A DNA stretch of 64,000 bases from Moesziomyces globuligerus. Lineage: Eukaryota; Basidiomycota; Ustilaginomycetes; Ustilaginales; Ustilaginaceae. Position 1 is the first letter of the stretch. Each line of letters opens with the position of its first letter. Below are positions 1-10,707 of the stretch, piece after piece. The position numbers and the translations under genes were made by a program. The notes beneath the pieces are model-generated. The model worked only from the letters and a program-made list of their open reading frames with translations. It had not been told where the DNA came from and searched no databases. The stretch covers positions 248,001-312,000 of the forward strand of contig JARVLF010000019.1 in NCBI GenBank assembly GCA_030849465.1, written 5' to 3'.

Positions 1-1019
1 AGTTAATCCGCGCGATGATGCTTAATAATAATAATAATAATAATAATTGCTATAACCAGGGACAACAGGGCACGCCCAAGCTCTCCTTCGACCGTTACAA
101 CGCCATGTCGCAAGCGCTCAACAAGACCAAGGGCGATCCCATTCTCTACTCCATGTGCAACTGGGGCGAGGACTGGCCCTGGCTCTTCGCCACCGAGATC
201 GCCAACTCTTGGCGTATCTCTGGTGACATCTACCCTTCCTTCAACCGCGACGACGACAGGTGTCCCTGCACCGACATCACGACGTGCAATCTGCAGGGCT
301 TCCACTGCTCTGTGGCCAAGATCCTCGACTTTGCCGCAAGCCTCGGGCAGAAGGCTTATCCGGGTGCCTGGAACGACCTCGACATGCTCGAGGTGGGCAA
401 CCGCGGCCTGAGCCTCGACGAGAGCCTGGTGCACTTCTCCATGTGGGCGATGGTCAAGTCGCCGCTCATCCTCGGCAACGACCTGACCAAGATGACCAAC
501 CAGACCCGCGCCATCATCAAGAACAAGCACGTCATCGACATCTCGCAGGATCCCAAGGGTTCGCCCGCCACGCGCATGTGGAAGAAGAACGAGTCGGACG
601 GCAACACTCAGCTCTGGAAGATCGGTCTCTCCAACGGCACCTACGCTGTGGCGGTGATCAACGTCTCTGAATCGCCCAAGAACATGTCCATCAGCCTCGA
701 AGACGTCTTCTACGATGAATACCTCGAGGGCGAGGATCTCGCGCAGGAGTCTTGGACCGCCTACGATCTCTGGAAGGGCGTCGACTTTTCCAAGAACCCG
801 ACACAACCCGTACCCATGGACCAGATGAAGGTCGGCACCGTCTCTGGCTCCATCCCCGAGGTCACGGTGCCCAAGCACGGCATCAAGCTCTGGAAGCTGG
901 TTCCCGCGTCTGGCGAAGCCAACGCGCAGAAGAGGAGCGCTGACGGCCTGGACAAGGTCACGCGCGACTTTGCAGAGATGAAGCCAAGTCGCATCATGGG
1001 CGCCAACGCCTTCTTGTAG
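1..1019 (+). CDS. GH27 alpha-galactosidase (melibiase), 5' end missing
   Basis: Secreted-type alpha-galactosidase that would remove terminal alpha-1,6-galactose from melibiose-type oligosaccharides or galactomannan. The frame is open to the left edge, so only about 338 C-terminal residues are visible. Family landmarks are CYNQGQ followed by GTPKLS, then SMCNWGEDWPW, SWRISGDI (the Asp is the predicted acid/base), the cysteine-rich DDRCPC segment, AWNDLDMLEVGN and a C-terminal beta-domain ending at the TAG at 1017. In the family the catalytic nucleophile is the Asp of a KYDNCYN-type motif. Here the residues before NCYN are a run of Asn encoded by an AAT repeat, so the nucleophile cannot be seen. 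This is either an edge or assembly artefact or a real lesion. The family call is firm; activity is doubtful as read. Confidence 0.88.
   Translation, partial: LIRAMMLNNNNNNNNCYNQGQQGTPKLSFDRYNAMSQALNKTKGDPILYSMCNWGEDWPWLFATEIANSWRISGDIYPSFNRDDDRCPCTDITTCNLQGFHCSVAKILDFAASLGQKAYPGAWNDLDMLEVGNRGLSLDESLVHFSMWAMVKSPLILGNDLTKMTNQTRAIIKNKHVIDISQDPKGSPATRMWKKNESDGNTQLWKIGLSNGTYAVAVINVSESPKNMSISLEDVFYDEYLEGEDLAQESWTAYDLWKGVDFSKNPTQPVPMDQMKVGTVSGSIPEVTVPKHGIKLWKLVPASGEANAQKRSADGLDKVTRDFAEMKPSRIMGANAFL
24..47 (+). repeat. (AAT)8 trinucleotide repeat inside the alpha-galactosidase frame
   Basis: Eight perfect AAT units encode eight Asn directly before the conserved CYNQG of the GH27 gene. AAT is a rare codon in this C/G-ending genome, so the tract is foreign to the surrounding codon usage. 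Confidence 0.95.
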
Positions 1020-1201
1020 TTCGCCCTCTCAAATTGTCATTGGTTTCTATCCTCAGGTTCTGTTCTCAGCATCTTCGTTTTGAGCGTTCTGCTTTGGTTT
1101 CGGGACTAGGCACATTGAATTGCGAGACGGAAAGAGAGTCTGAGATGCGAGCCGACGCAAGGGACCGTGGAAAGATATGGGATGAGGGCAAGAACCAAAA
1201 C

Positions 1202-2092
1202 TTAAATGAGGGCGAAAGCGCCAGCGGCCGAGGCGAGGATGACGGCGGCGGCGGTGAACGAGATGACGCGCAGCATGTCAAAGTGGGCAGCCGCGGCCGA
1301 AGTGGTGCCCGGGCCCGAGCTCGAGCTGCCGGGACCACTGGGCGAGGTGGAGCCTGCGTTCGGCGTCTGCTTGGACACGGGCATGGTGAAGGTCGACGTA
1401 GCGCCACCCTGACCACCAGGGGCCGAGCCTCCCGCTGCTGGAGCATTCGAATCGGGCTTGGGGTCGTCGTTGATGGTGGGCATGTTCTCCAGATTATCCG
1501 GCTGGGAGTAGCCAGGGATCTGCAGATCCGGAGCGCCTGCCACGCTGCAGATGCTCTTGATGACGCCCGCAGCGCCATGGAACTGCTGAGGACAGGTGAC
1601 ATTGATACAGGCAAAAGTACCTTCGACAAATTGGGGAGCCTTGCAGAAGCAGTCCGGTTTGCTGAGATCGGTACCGCATCCGGCGCCCTCGGTCGACTTG
1701 GAGGCGCACTGCGTCACACACTGGCCATTGTGACCACTGTTGCGCTTCTTGCCACCGCCTTGCGGGTCCTTGGCATCCTGATCGCCATCGGTCGCATCGT
1801 CGCTGCCGCCCATCGTGTGCTTCGAGTTGGCCAGGATCGTCTTGGCGTCCGATCCACCCTGGGGCGACGAGATCGATCCCATATCCATGTCGTCGTGGTC
1901 TCCGTCCGGCGAGTCGGACAGCTGACGAGGCTGAGCAGCGGGCGCCGACTTGCCTCCCTGACCGGGCTGCTCGGGAAGCTGAGAAGCTGCAGGCGACGCA
2001 GCATCGTCGCCGTGCGCCGAAACCACCGCCACCGCAGAGAGCAGCAGAACAAACGCGCACGTAAGCTTGATCGTTCGCTTCCTAGACACCAT
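1202..2092 (-). CDS. CFEM-domain GPI-anchored cell-surface protein
   Basis: A 296-residue secreted protein. Residues 1-26 form a signal peptide (basic MVSRKR, then a hydrophobic core ending VVSAHG). A Gly/Ser/Asp-rich low-complexity stretch follows. Residues 125-182 hold eight cysteines (125, 129, 139, 148, 150, 162, 167, 182) with the CFEM-like CxxxC and DCFC spacing. A Ser/Pro/Gly-rich stalk comes next, and the last 20 residues are hydrophobic (ISFTAAAVILASAAGAFALI), typical of a GPI attachment signal. CFEM proteins of fungi serve in haem capture, wall stability or host interaction; the role here is unknown. Single exon, with its ATG directly before the signal peptide. Confidence 0.85.
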   Translation of the reverse strand: MVSRKRTIKLTCAFVLLLSAVAVVSAHGDDAASPAASQLPEQPGQGGKSAPAAQPRQLSDSPDGDHDDMDMGSISSPQGGSDAKTILANSKHTMGGSDDATDGDQDAKDPQGGGKKRNSGHNGQCVTQCASKSTEGAGCGTDLSKPDCFCKAPQFVEGTFACINVTCPQQFHGAAGVIKSICSVAGAPDLQIPGYSQPDNLENMPTINDDPKPDSNAPAAGGSAPGGQGGATSTFTMPVSKQTPNAGSTSPSGPGSSSSGPGTTSAAAAHFDMLRVISFTAAAVILASAAGAFALI

Positions 2093-3414
2093 GCTGGTAG
2101 ATCGCTCGGATTCGGAAGTGAAGATGTACGAGAGAAGGGTAGTTGGAGGATGGCGATGTGAAGGGAAGGCGCGAGAGATGAGAAGGGTGAAATTAGCGTC
2201 GAGTCTAGGTCGTGCGGGCTGGGAGAGGCTGTGCTCCCCCTGAGCAGAGCAGGTGGGGACAGCGGACGAGATGAAGTCTTAGAGGGGGTCAGTGGTTGGG
2301 TTCGTGCGGGTACATTGCTTCATCTATGCCACCACAGCACGCGCCCTCGGGACTATGCAACCGCATGCGCCTCCGGATGCCGTCCACCATGATTCGGGCG
2401 GGCCCAAGACGATTGCTAGAAAGATGCTCCCCTTTGAGCTGAGAGCTTGGACCCCTCGACCTCTGGCTGCTTTGACGCTTCATATGCCTGCACGCGCCGC
2501 CCACCGTCGCACCTTCCCCACCCATTTAGCGGCCCCTGCGCTCTGAGCAGCTTCACTGTGTGCCCGGGCCGGGCTGCCCCGTTTGTATGGCTTGCTAATC
2601 CCAATTTTGGATGATCGTACAGGTCGTTGCAGGAGGCGGAGGCAAGGTTGCGTGCGATGCAGTCTCACCTCAAGCGCATTCGTCGTGACTGTCTTGCAGC
2701 AAAGCTTCGAGCAGCGTAGCATGGAACTGGGCAGACTTGACCTGTCAGGGGTGTGCGCAAGTTGACATGGCCTTGCTGAGACGCATCAAGCGGAAGCGAC
2801 GGTGTTCTTGTGGAGAAAGGATCGTCGGACACTTGCACGAAGAACCGATGACCACCTCATTTTAGCGTGCCTTGACTGCGGTAAAGACTGCCACACTGAA
2901 TTGAGGGGTCCAGGCACGTCTCTGACCGCTCACAGGATTCCCGGCCAGTTAGAGGCCCTCACCCTTGCTGCGCGAGGCACATGCTTCGTTGCGGGTAATA
3001 TGCTGGTGAAGCCATGGGTCGGCCGGTGCACTGCAAGTCCAAGGTTTGCTCGGTGGCTAAGGTTTCGGGAGCCGATTGACAGCTTGTCGAAAGTCGGCTC
3101 AAGTTACATGCCGAGCTTCTGGACTTGGACAGCGTCGGAGCGGAGGAGTGCCGTCTTCTGCCGCTGGCCGTGGTTCGGGACGCTGGTCACGCTCCGGGCT
3201 TCCTGCGGCATCAAGGCCGTTGGAGGCCCGAAGAATCCGCCGAGCGGAGGGCGGCGAGGTCGAGCGTGTGAAGCGGAAAAAAGGCTCCGAGCTTCGAATG
3301 GCGTGCTGGGCAGTGTGGAGGTGTTGGGCCCAAGTCGAGCTGGACCCTGGATCCAACTTGTCATCCCAACCAACCACCATCTTCCACTCCTCCCTTCACC
3401 ATCGCCAACCCATC
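2093..3414. other. Intergenic region between divergent CFEM and ATX1 genes
   Basis: About 1.3 kb without a convincing gene; it must carry both divergent promoters. The last 60 bases before the ATX1 start are pyrimidine-rich on the plus strand, as in many leaders here. I see no repeat or RNA gene. Confidence 0.6.
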
Positions 3415-3781
3415 ATGAGCGAGGTAAGTCACAGCCACCCACACAAACGTGCTAAGCTGTGATACTGATGCTCTCAAATGATACGCGTACACAGCACGAG
3501 TACAGCTTCAACGTCGTCATGACGTGCTCCGGTTGCTCGGGCGCCGTCGAACGCGTGCTCTCCAAACTACAAGGTATGCAACCCCCCACCCCCCTTTTTC
3601 TTCCACCTTCCCCAGCGCTACGTGAGCTCACACCTCTGCATAATCTTCAGGCGTCGACTCATACGAGGTCTCGCTCGAGTCACAGTCGGTCATCGTCCGT
3701 GGCTCCGCCCCTTACGACACCGTGCTCGAAAAGATCAGGAAGACAGGCAAGGAGATCAAATCCGGCCAGGTCGTCCGCTAG
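3415..3781 (+). CDS. ATX1: ATX1-like cytosolic copper chaperone (3 exons)
   Basis: Joining 3415-3423, 3495-3573 and 3651-3781 gives 72 residues with every junction in phase (GT-AG introns of 71 and 77 bases). The product has the ATX1/HMA fold: copper-binding MTCSGC at residues 12-17, the VERVLSKL helix, and a Lys-rich C-terminal loop (EKIRKTGKEIKSG). In the family this protein delivers Cu(I) to the secretory copper ATPase (CCC2/ATP7 type). The first exon is only nine bases (Met-Ser-Glu), so a simple reading-frame search misses the gene. It converges on the PRP16 gene, with about 105 bases between stop codons. Confidence 0.93.
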
Positions 3782-3886
3782 AACACAGACCCTCTCTTTC
3801 GCTCGCACATCGCATCCACAGTCACCGCAAATTGAGCATCCACTCCGAACATAAGCTAGTATTCCACGGCATGCGCCGTCAAGACG

Positions 3887-6800
3887 CTAGAAACGCCGGC
3901 CGCGGGAGCGCATCGGCGTCGCACCCGGCGTAGCGATCGCCGGTGTCTGAACGGCGCGCTTGAGCTGACTTTGCTCGCGCTCATGCCATGCGCGCTCGAG
4001 CTGCTGGGTGCGATCCGACTGCATCTGCTGTTCGAGGTTCGTGAGTCGGTCCAGATCGCCGCTCCTCTTGGCCCTCGCTGCGCCCGTGGTAGCGTCTCGC
4101 TCTTTGATCGAGTAGAAGGCGCCACCGAGCTCGGCCAGCCAGTGCGGATCCACCTGCGTGACCGTATTCATCATCTCCTTGGAGGTGAGCACCACCTGAT
4201 GGTACACGACGTATTCGGGCGAGTATCCCAGTCCGTACAGCGCCGACGTCGGATGGAGGAACATCTTGACGCCGGTTCGGCAGTTTGCGTATTCTCCGAT
4301 GCCCGCCGAGCGCGCCGCCTGGTGGAAGTAGCCTGCCGTGATGCACTTTCGGATGCCGTCCCAGTCCGTATCGCACGATACGAGCTTGAGCCTCTGTGCC
4401 TTCATGATATCCTCGAGCTGCGCCCTCACCTCGCGCGCTTTGCGCAGCGTCTTGGAGTGCAAAAAGTGGCGGACGCACCACGAGTCGCGGTATCCGTTGT
4501 TCCGCCACTGGTTGTACACGTGCAGCAGCGTCAGATGGTCGCTCTCGGCCACAAAGAAGCGCTCGCGCGCAGCGTCGCTCTCCTCCTGCCTCTCCTTGGG
4601 CCGGTAAAACACCGACGGCACCGACAGCATGCTGACGATCGTCAACATCTCCACCGAACACCCGTACTCGACGCTGGTGATGAGCATCTTGGACAGCGAC
4701 GGTTCCATGGGGAATTCGCCCATCTTGCGGCCCAGCGTCGTCAGCTCGCCCACGTTGTTGAGCGCACCCAGCACCCACAGCTGGTACATGCTCGTCAGCA
4801 TCGTCTCCTGCGGCGGCGGATCCATAAAGTCGAACTCGAGCAGGTTGCTCACCCCGAGCGCCTTGAGCATCAGCACCGTATTCGCCAGGTTTGTTCGCTG
4901 GATCTCGGGGATAGTGTTGGCAAACAGCTCGTTTCGGAACGCCATCTCCGTATACAGCCGATACGCCGTCCCGCTGCCCGTTCGACCGGCTCGTCCCGAC
5001 CGCTGGTTGGCATTCGCCTGCGAGATCGGCGTGATCTGCAGCGAATCCATGCCCACCTTGGGGTTGTACACCTTGAGCTTGTAGTAGCCCGCATCGACCA
5101 CGTACATGATGCCGTCGACGGTCAGCGACGTCTCGGCGATGTTGGTGGCCACGATGCACTTGCGCTCGCCGCCCTCGGCCGCGTCGAAGATCTTGGCCTG
5201 CAGATCCGCTGGCATCTGCGAGTAGATTGGCAGCACCAGCAGCGGCGGCGCATCATCAATCTGCTCGAGCCGCTCCTGGATCACCTGGCACGTCACCTCG
5301 ATGTCTTCCTGACCCGTCATGAACACCAGGATATCGCCCTTGGGATGCGAGAGGTGGATCGACAGCGCCTGCTTGACCGCGCTGTCTACGTAATCCTCGC
5401 ATGGCGTCTTGCTGAACAGCACATCGACGGGGAAAGTACGTCCAGGAATCGTAAATGTCTGGGCTCCGCCGTAGAACGCAGCGAACTTGTCCGCGTTCAT
5501 GGTGGCTGAGGTGACGATGAGTTTGAGATCACGGCGGCGTTGCAGGATCTTTCGCAGCAGGCCCATGAGCACGTCGGTGCTGAGCGAGCGCTCGTGCGCC
5601 TCGTCGAGGATGATGGCGCTGTATCGGTCCAGGTCGCCCTCGTTGAGGCTCTCGCGCAGCAGAACACCGTCGGTCATGTACTTGATCCTGGTCTCGCTGC
5701 TCGTGCAGTCTTCAAAGCGGATCGAGTAGCCTACCGTCCCGCCGAGCTTGCACTCCATCTCCTCGCTCACGCGCTTGGCGACGCTCATGGCCGCCACACG
5801 CCTCGGCTGCGTGCATCCGATCATGCCGTACTGCGTGTAGCCGTCCTCGTGCAGAAACTGCGCCAGCTGCGTCGTCTTGCCCGAGCCGGTCTCACCAACC
5901 ACGACGATGACCTGGTTTTCCCGGATGATCCTCATCAGCTCGTCGCGGCAGGCGAAGGCCGGCAGGAACTGACGCTGTTCTTTGAGCGTCTTGGTTCGGC
6001 TGAACTCGGATCCACCTCCTGAGGACTTGAGGTGCTTGGCAAACTGCGAGTCGCCTCGGCCATCTGTCGCGTCTGTCCCTTCGGCCGAAGCCGCCTTGCC
6101 GCCGTTTGCCGCCTTGGCTGGAGCGGCCTCGGTGGGGCGCGGATCATCCTGGTCGTCGTCCGCTTTGACGCCAAGAATGTTGCCAAGCGTCGTGCCGCCC
6201 ATCGCGGCCACCTTGCCGGCCGCCTTGGCGCGTTCGGCCTTTTCACGCGTCTCGCGCACCAGGCGGCTGCCCTTGCGTGCAAAGACGGCCATGTCCGAAA
6301 GTCCGTCTTTGACCGGGTTGATGGGCTCGAGCTGCTTGGTAAAGATCGTCTTGCCGTCCAGGAAAGGCGGCTTGAGATCATGCACCAGAAGGTGCACCCT
6401 GCTCTCGCTATCGTCGTCCATGTTGTCCAGGTCGATGGCAGATCGAGGCCCGACGCCGCTGGTCTGAAGCCGATTGCGCTCCCACGCATCTGTGTCGGCA
6501 TTGTATTGCGCCTGCCGCGCGGTCACCTTGTCCTTCTTTGCTGCCAGAGGCGCTGAAACCTGGCCGGCAAGGTCTTCGTACTGAGCAAATGGATTGTGTT
6601 CTTCGTCCGCCGCCACGCCGCCTTCTTCCATGTCGTACCACTCGCGGTCCAGCTGGCGATCGTCTTGATCCCAGTCGCGGTCTTGATCTGCGGCGTTGTC
6701 TTCGACCTCGAACGGCAAGGGCGAACGCGGGCGCCTGGATGGCGTTTCGTCCCACCGCCGGGATGTGGCAGAACGCGTGGAAGCGAGGCTGGCATCGGAG

Positions 6801-7768
6801 CGACGTGATGCGGAGGCCGTTTCCGACCGATGTGGTGTCCATCGATCCCCTCTGTCGTCTTTGCGCGACAGCGTTCGGGGTGTCGAGTCCCAAGTACGGC
6901 GTTCAAAGCGACTGGAAGACGGCGGCTCCGGGTAGCGAGATCGACCGTTCCAACGATCACCCTCGGTGTCGCGACGATCTCGGGTAAAGTCGTCGCGCCT
7001 CCGTTGATCTTCGCTCCTGGATGTTGGTCTGGAGGGTGCGCTCGCATCTGAGCGGGAGAGGGAAGACGTGGAAACGACGTTTGCAGGCTGCCGCGACGTC
7101 GATGCAGACTGCGTAGCCTTGCTGGACGCTTCCGCAGCCATGGCACGCTTGCGACGGTGCTCTTCGAGCCGGCGCGCAGCTGTGTCGGTCAAGCCACCCG
7201 AATGGCTCGGAGTCTCGTTGCCACGTGGTCTGGCATGGGCCTGAGTATGGGAAGCAGGCCTTACAGGCGCTTTGAAAACGGGATCAGCGGATGGGGGTTT
7301 GGGTGCAGGCGTATCCAGATCTCCCCCAAGATGGCTGAGCTGGGCGCCGGAGACCCGCGGACGTTTAGCAGCATGGTTGGAGTCGAGCGATCTAAGAGAG
7401 TCTGTGCGCTTGTTTGTGGTATCGTGGGAGGTGCTCTTTGGCCTGTTCGAACGGAAGACATGCTTCTCACCGCCCAAGGTGGCGAGACCGGCCCGCTCGC
7501 GTTGTTGAGATGGTGAGGCGACTGTCTGTGATGTACTGGCCGAGGTACCGTTGCTGTAATCAGGATGCGTTGCGATGTAGCCGCGGAGGCCGACCAGGAA
7601 GGGCTCGTCGAAGCGGCCGAAGGCGCGTGCTGCATTCACGAAAGCTTTGTCCGAAGGGAGCGATCGCGACAGAGCAATGACACGCTGGGCCAGCAGCTCG
7701 TTGGCGTTCGGAAGGCTGAGCGAGCTGGCCAGACGCTCGGCCACCTCTTGCTCGAGCTGGGAGGGCAT
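3887..7768 (-). CDS. PRP16: DEAH-box RNA helicase, PRP16/DHX38 type
   Basis: A 1293-residue spliceosomal ATPase, which in the family remodels the spliceosome after the first catalytic step. The N-terminal half (to about residue 560) is charged and RS/RD-rich and poorly structured. The helicase core carries [10 protein letters not shown] near 623 (motif I), [10 protein letters not shown] (Ia), DEAHERS near 721 (II), SATMNADKF (III) and [10 protein letters not shown] (VI). Winged-helix, ratchet and OB regions follow ([11 protein letters not shown] and the [13 protein letters not shown] segment), then a basic tail ending GRRF. The core and the [18 protein letters not shown] segment fit PRP16 better than PRP2, PRP22 or PRP43. 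The first in-frame ATG is at 7768; the longer frame begins with GTG. Confidence 0.95.
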   Translation of the reverse strand: MPSQLEQEVAERLASSLSLPNANELLAQRVIALSRSLPSDKAFVNAARAFGRFDEPFLVGLRGYIATHPDYSNGTSASTSQTVASPSQQRERAGLATLGGEKHVFRSNRPKSTSHDTTNKRTDSLRSLDSNHAAKRPRVSGAQLSHLGGDLDTPAPKPPSADPVFKAPVRPASHTQAHARPRGNETPSHSGGLTDTAARRLEEHRRKRAMAAEASSKATQSASTSRQPANVVSTSSLSRSDASAPSRPTSRSEDQRRRDDFTRDRRDTEGDRWNGRSRYPEPPSSSRFERRTWDSTPRTLSRKDDRGDRWTPHRSETASASRRSDASLASTRSATSRRWDETPSRRPRSPLPFEVEDNAADQDRDWDQDDRQLDREWYDMEEGGVAADEEHNPFAQYEDLAGQVSAPLAAKKDKVTARQAQYNADTDAWERNRLQTSGVGPRSAIDLDNMDDDSESRVHLLVHDLKPPFLDGKTIFTKQLEPINPVKDGLSDMAVFARKGSRLVRETREKAERAKAAGKVAAMGGTTLGNILGVKADDDQDDPRPTEAAPAKAANGGKAASAEGTDATDGRGDSQFAKHLKSSGGGSEFSRTKTLKEQRQFLPAFACRDELMRIIRENQVIVVVGETGSGKTTQLAQFLHEDGYTQYGMIGCTQPRRVAAMSVAKRVSEEMECKLGGTVGYSIRFEDCTSSETRIKYMTDGVLLRESLNEGDLDRYSAIILDEAHERSLSTDVLMGLLRKILQRRRDLKLIVTSATMNADKFAAFYGGAQTFTIPGRTFPVDVLFSKTPCEDYVDSAVKQALSIHLSHPKGDILVFMTGQEDIEVTCQVIQERLEQIDDAPPLLVLPIYSQMPADLQAKIFDAAEGGERKCIVATNIAETSLTVDGIMYVVDAGYYKLKVYNPKVGMDSLQITPISQANANQRSGRAGRTGSGTAYRLYTEMAFRNELFANTIPEIQRTNLANTVLMLKALGVSNLLEFDFMDPPPQETMLTSMYQLWVLGALNNVGELTTLGRKMGEFPMEPSLSKMLITSVEYGCSVEMLTIVSMLSVPSVFYRPKERQEESDAARERFFVAESDHLTLLHVYNQWRNNGYRDSWCVRHFLHSKTLRKAREVRAQLEDIMKAQRLKLVSCDTDWDGIRKCITAGYFHQAARSAGIGEYANCRTGVKMFLHPTSALYGLGYSPEYVVYHQVVLTSKEMMNTVTQVDPHWLAELGGAFYSIKERDATTGAARAKRSGDLDRLTNLEQQMQSDRTQQLERAWHEREQSQLKRAVQTPAIATPGATPMRSRGRRF

Positions 7769-8466
7769 CGCCACTTCGTTTGAATGCGTGTTGTCCGTGG
7801 GGCAGGTGAAGAAGGAAGAAAGGAGCAGGGTCCATCTTGGCCAGGTGCTGATGCAGAATTCGGCTTTCGGTCGACGAGTGGAGGAGGTGTTTTTCTCTCG
7901 GTTGTTATGTCGATCTCACACCCCACGGCGGTGGCGACCTCGAAGCTGCAAGGCACGGTGGCCACCACAAATTGGCGTCACCACACGCGGGGCGCTTTCC
8001 TGGCCATGACAGCCGTACCTTAATCACAATGTGACAGCAGAAACTGTGTTTGAAGAGCCAAGGCACCTCATCAAGTTGACACGTTTGGCGTGCATGGGAC
8101 GTGCATCGCCGCGGAGACGAGATCGGCGACCATGCCGAGCGCCACACGGCTCGTCCTCGCGGAGGTTCCGGAGGTTCTGAACGGAATATCGCAGCTGCCT
8201 CCGACGGCAGCGCCGACAGCCGCGTCAACGTTACCACCGCCCAACGACTGCCGTGCTTGGGACCTGCCTCCACACCTTGCGACTACGGCCGCGTCATCCC
8301 ACCTCTTTCTTCCTGCCGCCCATCCTTCCTGGGCCTGTCGGTGCCTGCAGTTTCCTGCGCTCTAGAAGATCTCATCACCATATATAAGCATCTTGCCGCC
8401 TGCGCTTCTGGCGAGCCGCGGGCTAAACCGACCCCTTCCATATCAATCCGCCCCCTGCAATCAGCC
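7769..8466. promoter_or_regulatory. Divergent promoter region of PRP16 and the P450 gene
   Basis: About 700 bases between two divergent start codons. It contains the TATA element listed separately on the P450 side. No gene is seen. Confidence 0.6.
8381..8388 (+). promoter_or_regulatory. TATA box of the P450 gene
   Basis: TATATAAG lies 79-86 bases before the P450 ATG at 8467, a plausible distance for a short leader. It is the cleanest TATA element in the window and suggests inducible rather than housekeeping transcription. Confidence 0.6.
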
Positions 8467-10446
8467 ATGAAGGCTCAATTGTCGACCGACATGCTGCGCC
8501 CTTTCGGCAGCCTGCTCGAAGGGGCTGTCGGGCTTGTCCGTCAGAGGCCTGCGGCCGCATCATTGGCATTTGTTGTTCTGGTCCCGATAGCCATCGTCGT
8601 TTCCATAGCAACGCTGCTGCTCGGCGTATCGGCGTGGCGCTACATCAAACTGCACATCCTCGGCACCGATATGTACGCCAACTTTCCACGACCAGGTCAG
8701 ACCGACCGCTTCCCACTCCTCACAGGCAACCTTGGCTTCATCCGTAGACAGCCTCCCGTTGAGGGCCATCTCTCCTTTGTGCGCCAACTCGGCACGCGCG
8801 TCTACGTCTACCGCGGCCTCTTTTACACGCCGCGCATCTTTGTCGCCGATCCGCGCGCCATGCTTCATATCCTCAGCGCCGCCAACTCGTACAATTTCGA
8901 GAAGCCCTACACCGCGCGTCTCGTCCTCAAGAATGCGCTTGGCGAGGGCGTCCTGGTGGCCGAGGGCGACGTGCACAAGCGCCAGCGAAAGATCCTCCAG
9001 CCCGCCTTCAATGTCGGCGCCATCCGCGAGCTGAGCCCCATCTTCATGCGATACTCCAAGGAGCTCGCCGATAAGATCGGTGACATGGTCGATCGCTCCG
9101 CCCGAGCCACCGCGGGCGAAAAGGGCGATGGCGCCGATGGCGTCAACACGCCCTTCGTCGCGCAGTCCAAGCCCTCCCTCGAGGTCAGCAGACCGGGCGC
9201 GCCTGTACTCGATGTGTCGTGGTGGACGACGCGCGCGGCGCTCGACATCATCGGCGATGCCGGCTTCGGCTACAAGTTCGACAGCCTCAAAGTGGATGTG
9301 GATCCTGCGGTGGTGGTGGAGCGCGCTGGCGATGTGCTGGGCAACGCCTTCAACACGCTTTTCCGGCTGACGCTCAGCATCGATCTGGTGCGCTTCATGC
9401 AGCTGTACCTCTCGAGCATCCCGCTGCTGCGCTGGATCGAGTCGATCCCGAGCAAGCGCAAGCGCATCACCGAAGCCGCCTACGCCAAGCTCGAGGAGGT
9501 CTCGATGCAGATCGTCGAGCGCAAGAAGAAGGAGATCCACGGCGAGATGGCTGCCGAAGTCTCGGCGCGCGGCACGGCGTCCAAGGGCGGCTTCACCAAG
9601 GCCGACTTTGACGAGAAGGACGCCGGCGGTGGACGGAGCGATGGACTAGGCATCGCACCAGGCAAGGATCTGCTGCACCTCATGATGCGTGCCAACATGG
9701 CGGCCGATGTGAGCGCCAAGGAGAAGCTCGACGATGCCGAGCTGATCGGCCAGATCACGACGCTGCTCATCGCCGGGCACGAGACCACGTCCAATCAGAC
9801 GGCGTGGACGCTGTGGCTGCTGGCGGGCAAGCCCGAGGTGCAGCAGAAGCTGCGCGACGAGATCCACGACCACTTTGGGCGCGGGATGGACCGGGAGATT
9901 GGCTACGACGAGTTGATGGGGATGGAGTATCTGGATGCGGTGTGCAAGGAGTCGTTCCGATGCAAGTCGGCCGTGCCCAACACGATCCGTGTGGCCAAGA
10001 CGGCGAGCGATGTGCCGCTCTCGCGCGCCTATCCGAGTCGCGATGGATCGACGAGCATCACGTCGATCCACATCCCGCAGGGTAGGGAGGTGTTCATCCC
10101 TATCCAGGCGATCAACTCGGATGCGGACATCTGGGGACCCGATGCTGCCGAGTACGTGCCCGAGCGATGGACCGACCTCCCCGCCGAGGCGCGCCAGAAC
10201 GGCCTCCCGATGCACCTCATGACCTTCATCTCGGGCCCGCGCGGATGCATCGGCAACCGCTTCGCGCTCGCCGAATTCAAAGCCATGCTCTGCCACCTCG
10301 TAGGCCGCTTCCACTTTGATCAGGTCGACGGCTGGCAGATCGAGGCCAAGCAGACCGCCGTCATCCGCTCGCGCGTCGTCGGCCAGGAAGACGTCGGCCC
10401 GCAAATGCCCCTCCGCGTCTCGCGCATCCCATCCCCCTCCGCCTAG
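8467..10446 (+). CDS. Cytochrome P450 monooxygenase, microsomal, intronless
   Basis: A 659-residue P450 anchored by an N-terminal hydrophobic segment (about residues 30-58). Signature motifs are present in order: I-helix oxygen-binding AGHETTSNQ near 437, the K-helix ExxR as ESFR near 495, and the haem loop FISGPRGCIGNRF with the cysteine ligand at residue 594. It is longer than the usual 500-550 residues because of low-complexity insertions after the C/D-helix region (ATAGEKGDGADG area) and before the I-helix (SARGTASKGG area). The fungal class and substrate cannot be told from sequence. The start is the first ATG after the TATA box; upstream in-frame codons look like leader. No other tailoring enzymes are nearby, so there is no sign of a secondary-metabolite cluster. 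Confidence 0.92.
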   Translation: MKAQLSTDMLRPFGSLLEGAVGLVRQRPAAASLAFVVLVPIAIVVSIATLLLGVSAWRYIKLHILGTDMYANFPRPGQTDRFPLLTGNLGFIRRQPPVEGHLSFVRQLGTRVYVYRGLFYTPRIFVADPRAMLHILSAANSYNFEKPYTARLVLKNALGEGVLVAEGDVHKRQRKILQPAFNVGAIRELSPIFMRYSKELADKIGDMVDRSARATAGEKGDGADGVNTPFVAQSKPSLEVSRPGAPVLDVSWWTTRAALDIIGDAGFGYKFDSLKVDVDPAVVVERAGDVLGNAFNTLFRLTLSIDLVRFMQLYLSSIPLLRWIESIPSKRKRITEAAYAKLEEVSMQIVERKKKEIHGEMAAEVSARGTASKGGFTKADFDEKDAGGGRSDGLGIAPGKDLLHLMMRANMAADVSAKEKLDDAELIGQITTLLIAGHETTSNQTAWTLWLLAGKPEVQQKLRDEIHDHFGRGMDREIGYDELMGMEYLDAVCKESFRCKSAVPNTIRVAKTASDVPLSRAYPSRDGSTSITSIHIPQGREVFIPIQAINSDADIWGPDAAEYVPERWTDLPAEARQNGLPMHLMTFISGPRGCIGNRFALAEFKAMLCHLVGRFHFDQVDGWQIEAKQTAVIRSRVVGQEDVGPQMPLRVSRIPSPSA

Positions 10447-10707
10447 ACCCCGACAGGTGCACAGACGGCAATCACAGACTTCGAACGGAAAACTCAACAG
10501 CAGGTTGGAGGAAGCTGGCATACGGGTATTCTGAGAATTGTCAGGCACGACTGAAACTAGCACGGCGCAATGCCGCTACAAAGCCGATGCGGCGATCGGC
10601 TCGAGAGGGAGACGGGGAACATGCAGAGTGGGAAGGGAGGCATGGCGGACGGATGAGACCGCTCTATGATGTGCAGAGGAGGGCGTAACCAAGCGTGCTG
10701 CTGGAGC

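Noticed and set aside
3971..5509. 512-codon frame antisense to the PRP16 helicase
   Set aside because: Arg/His-rich shadow of the helicase core.
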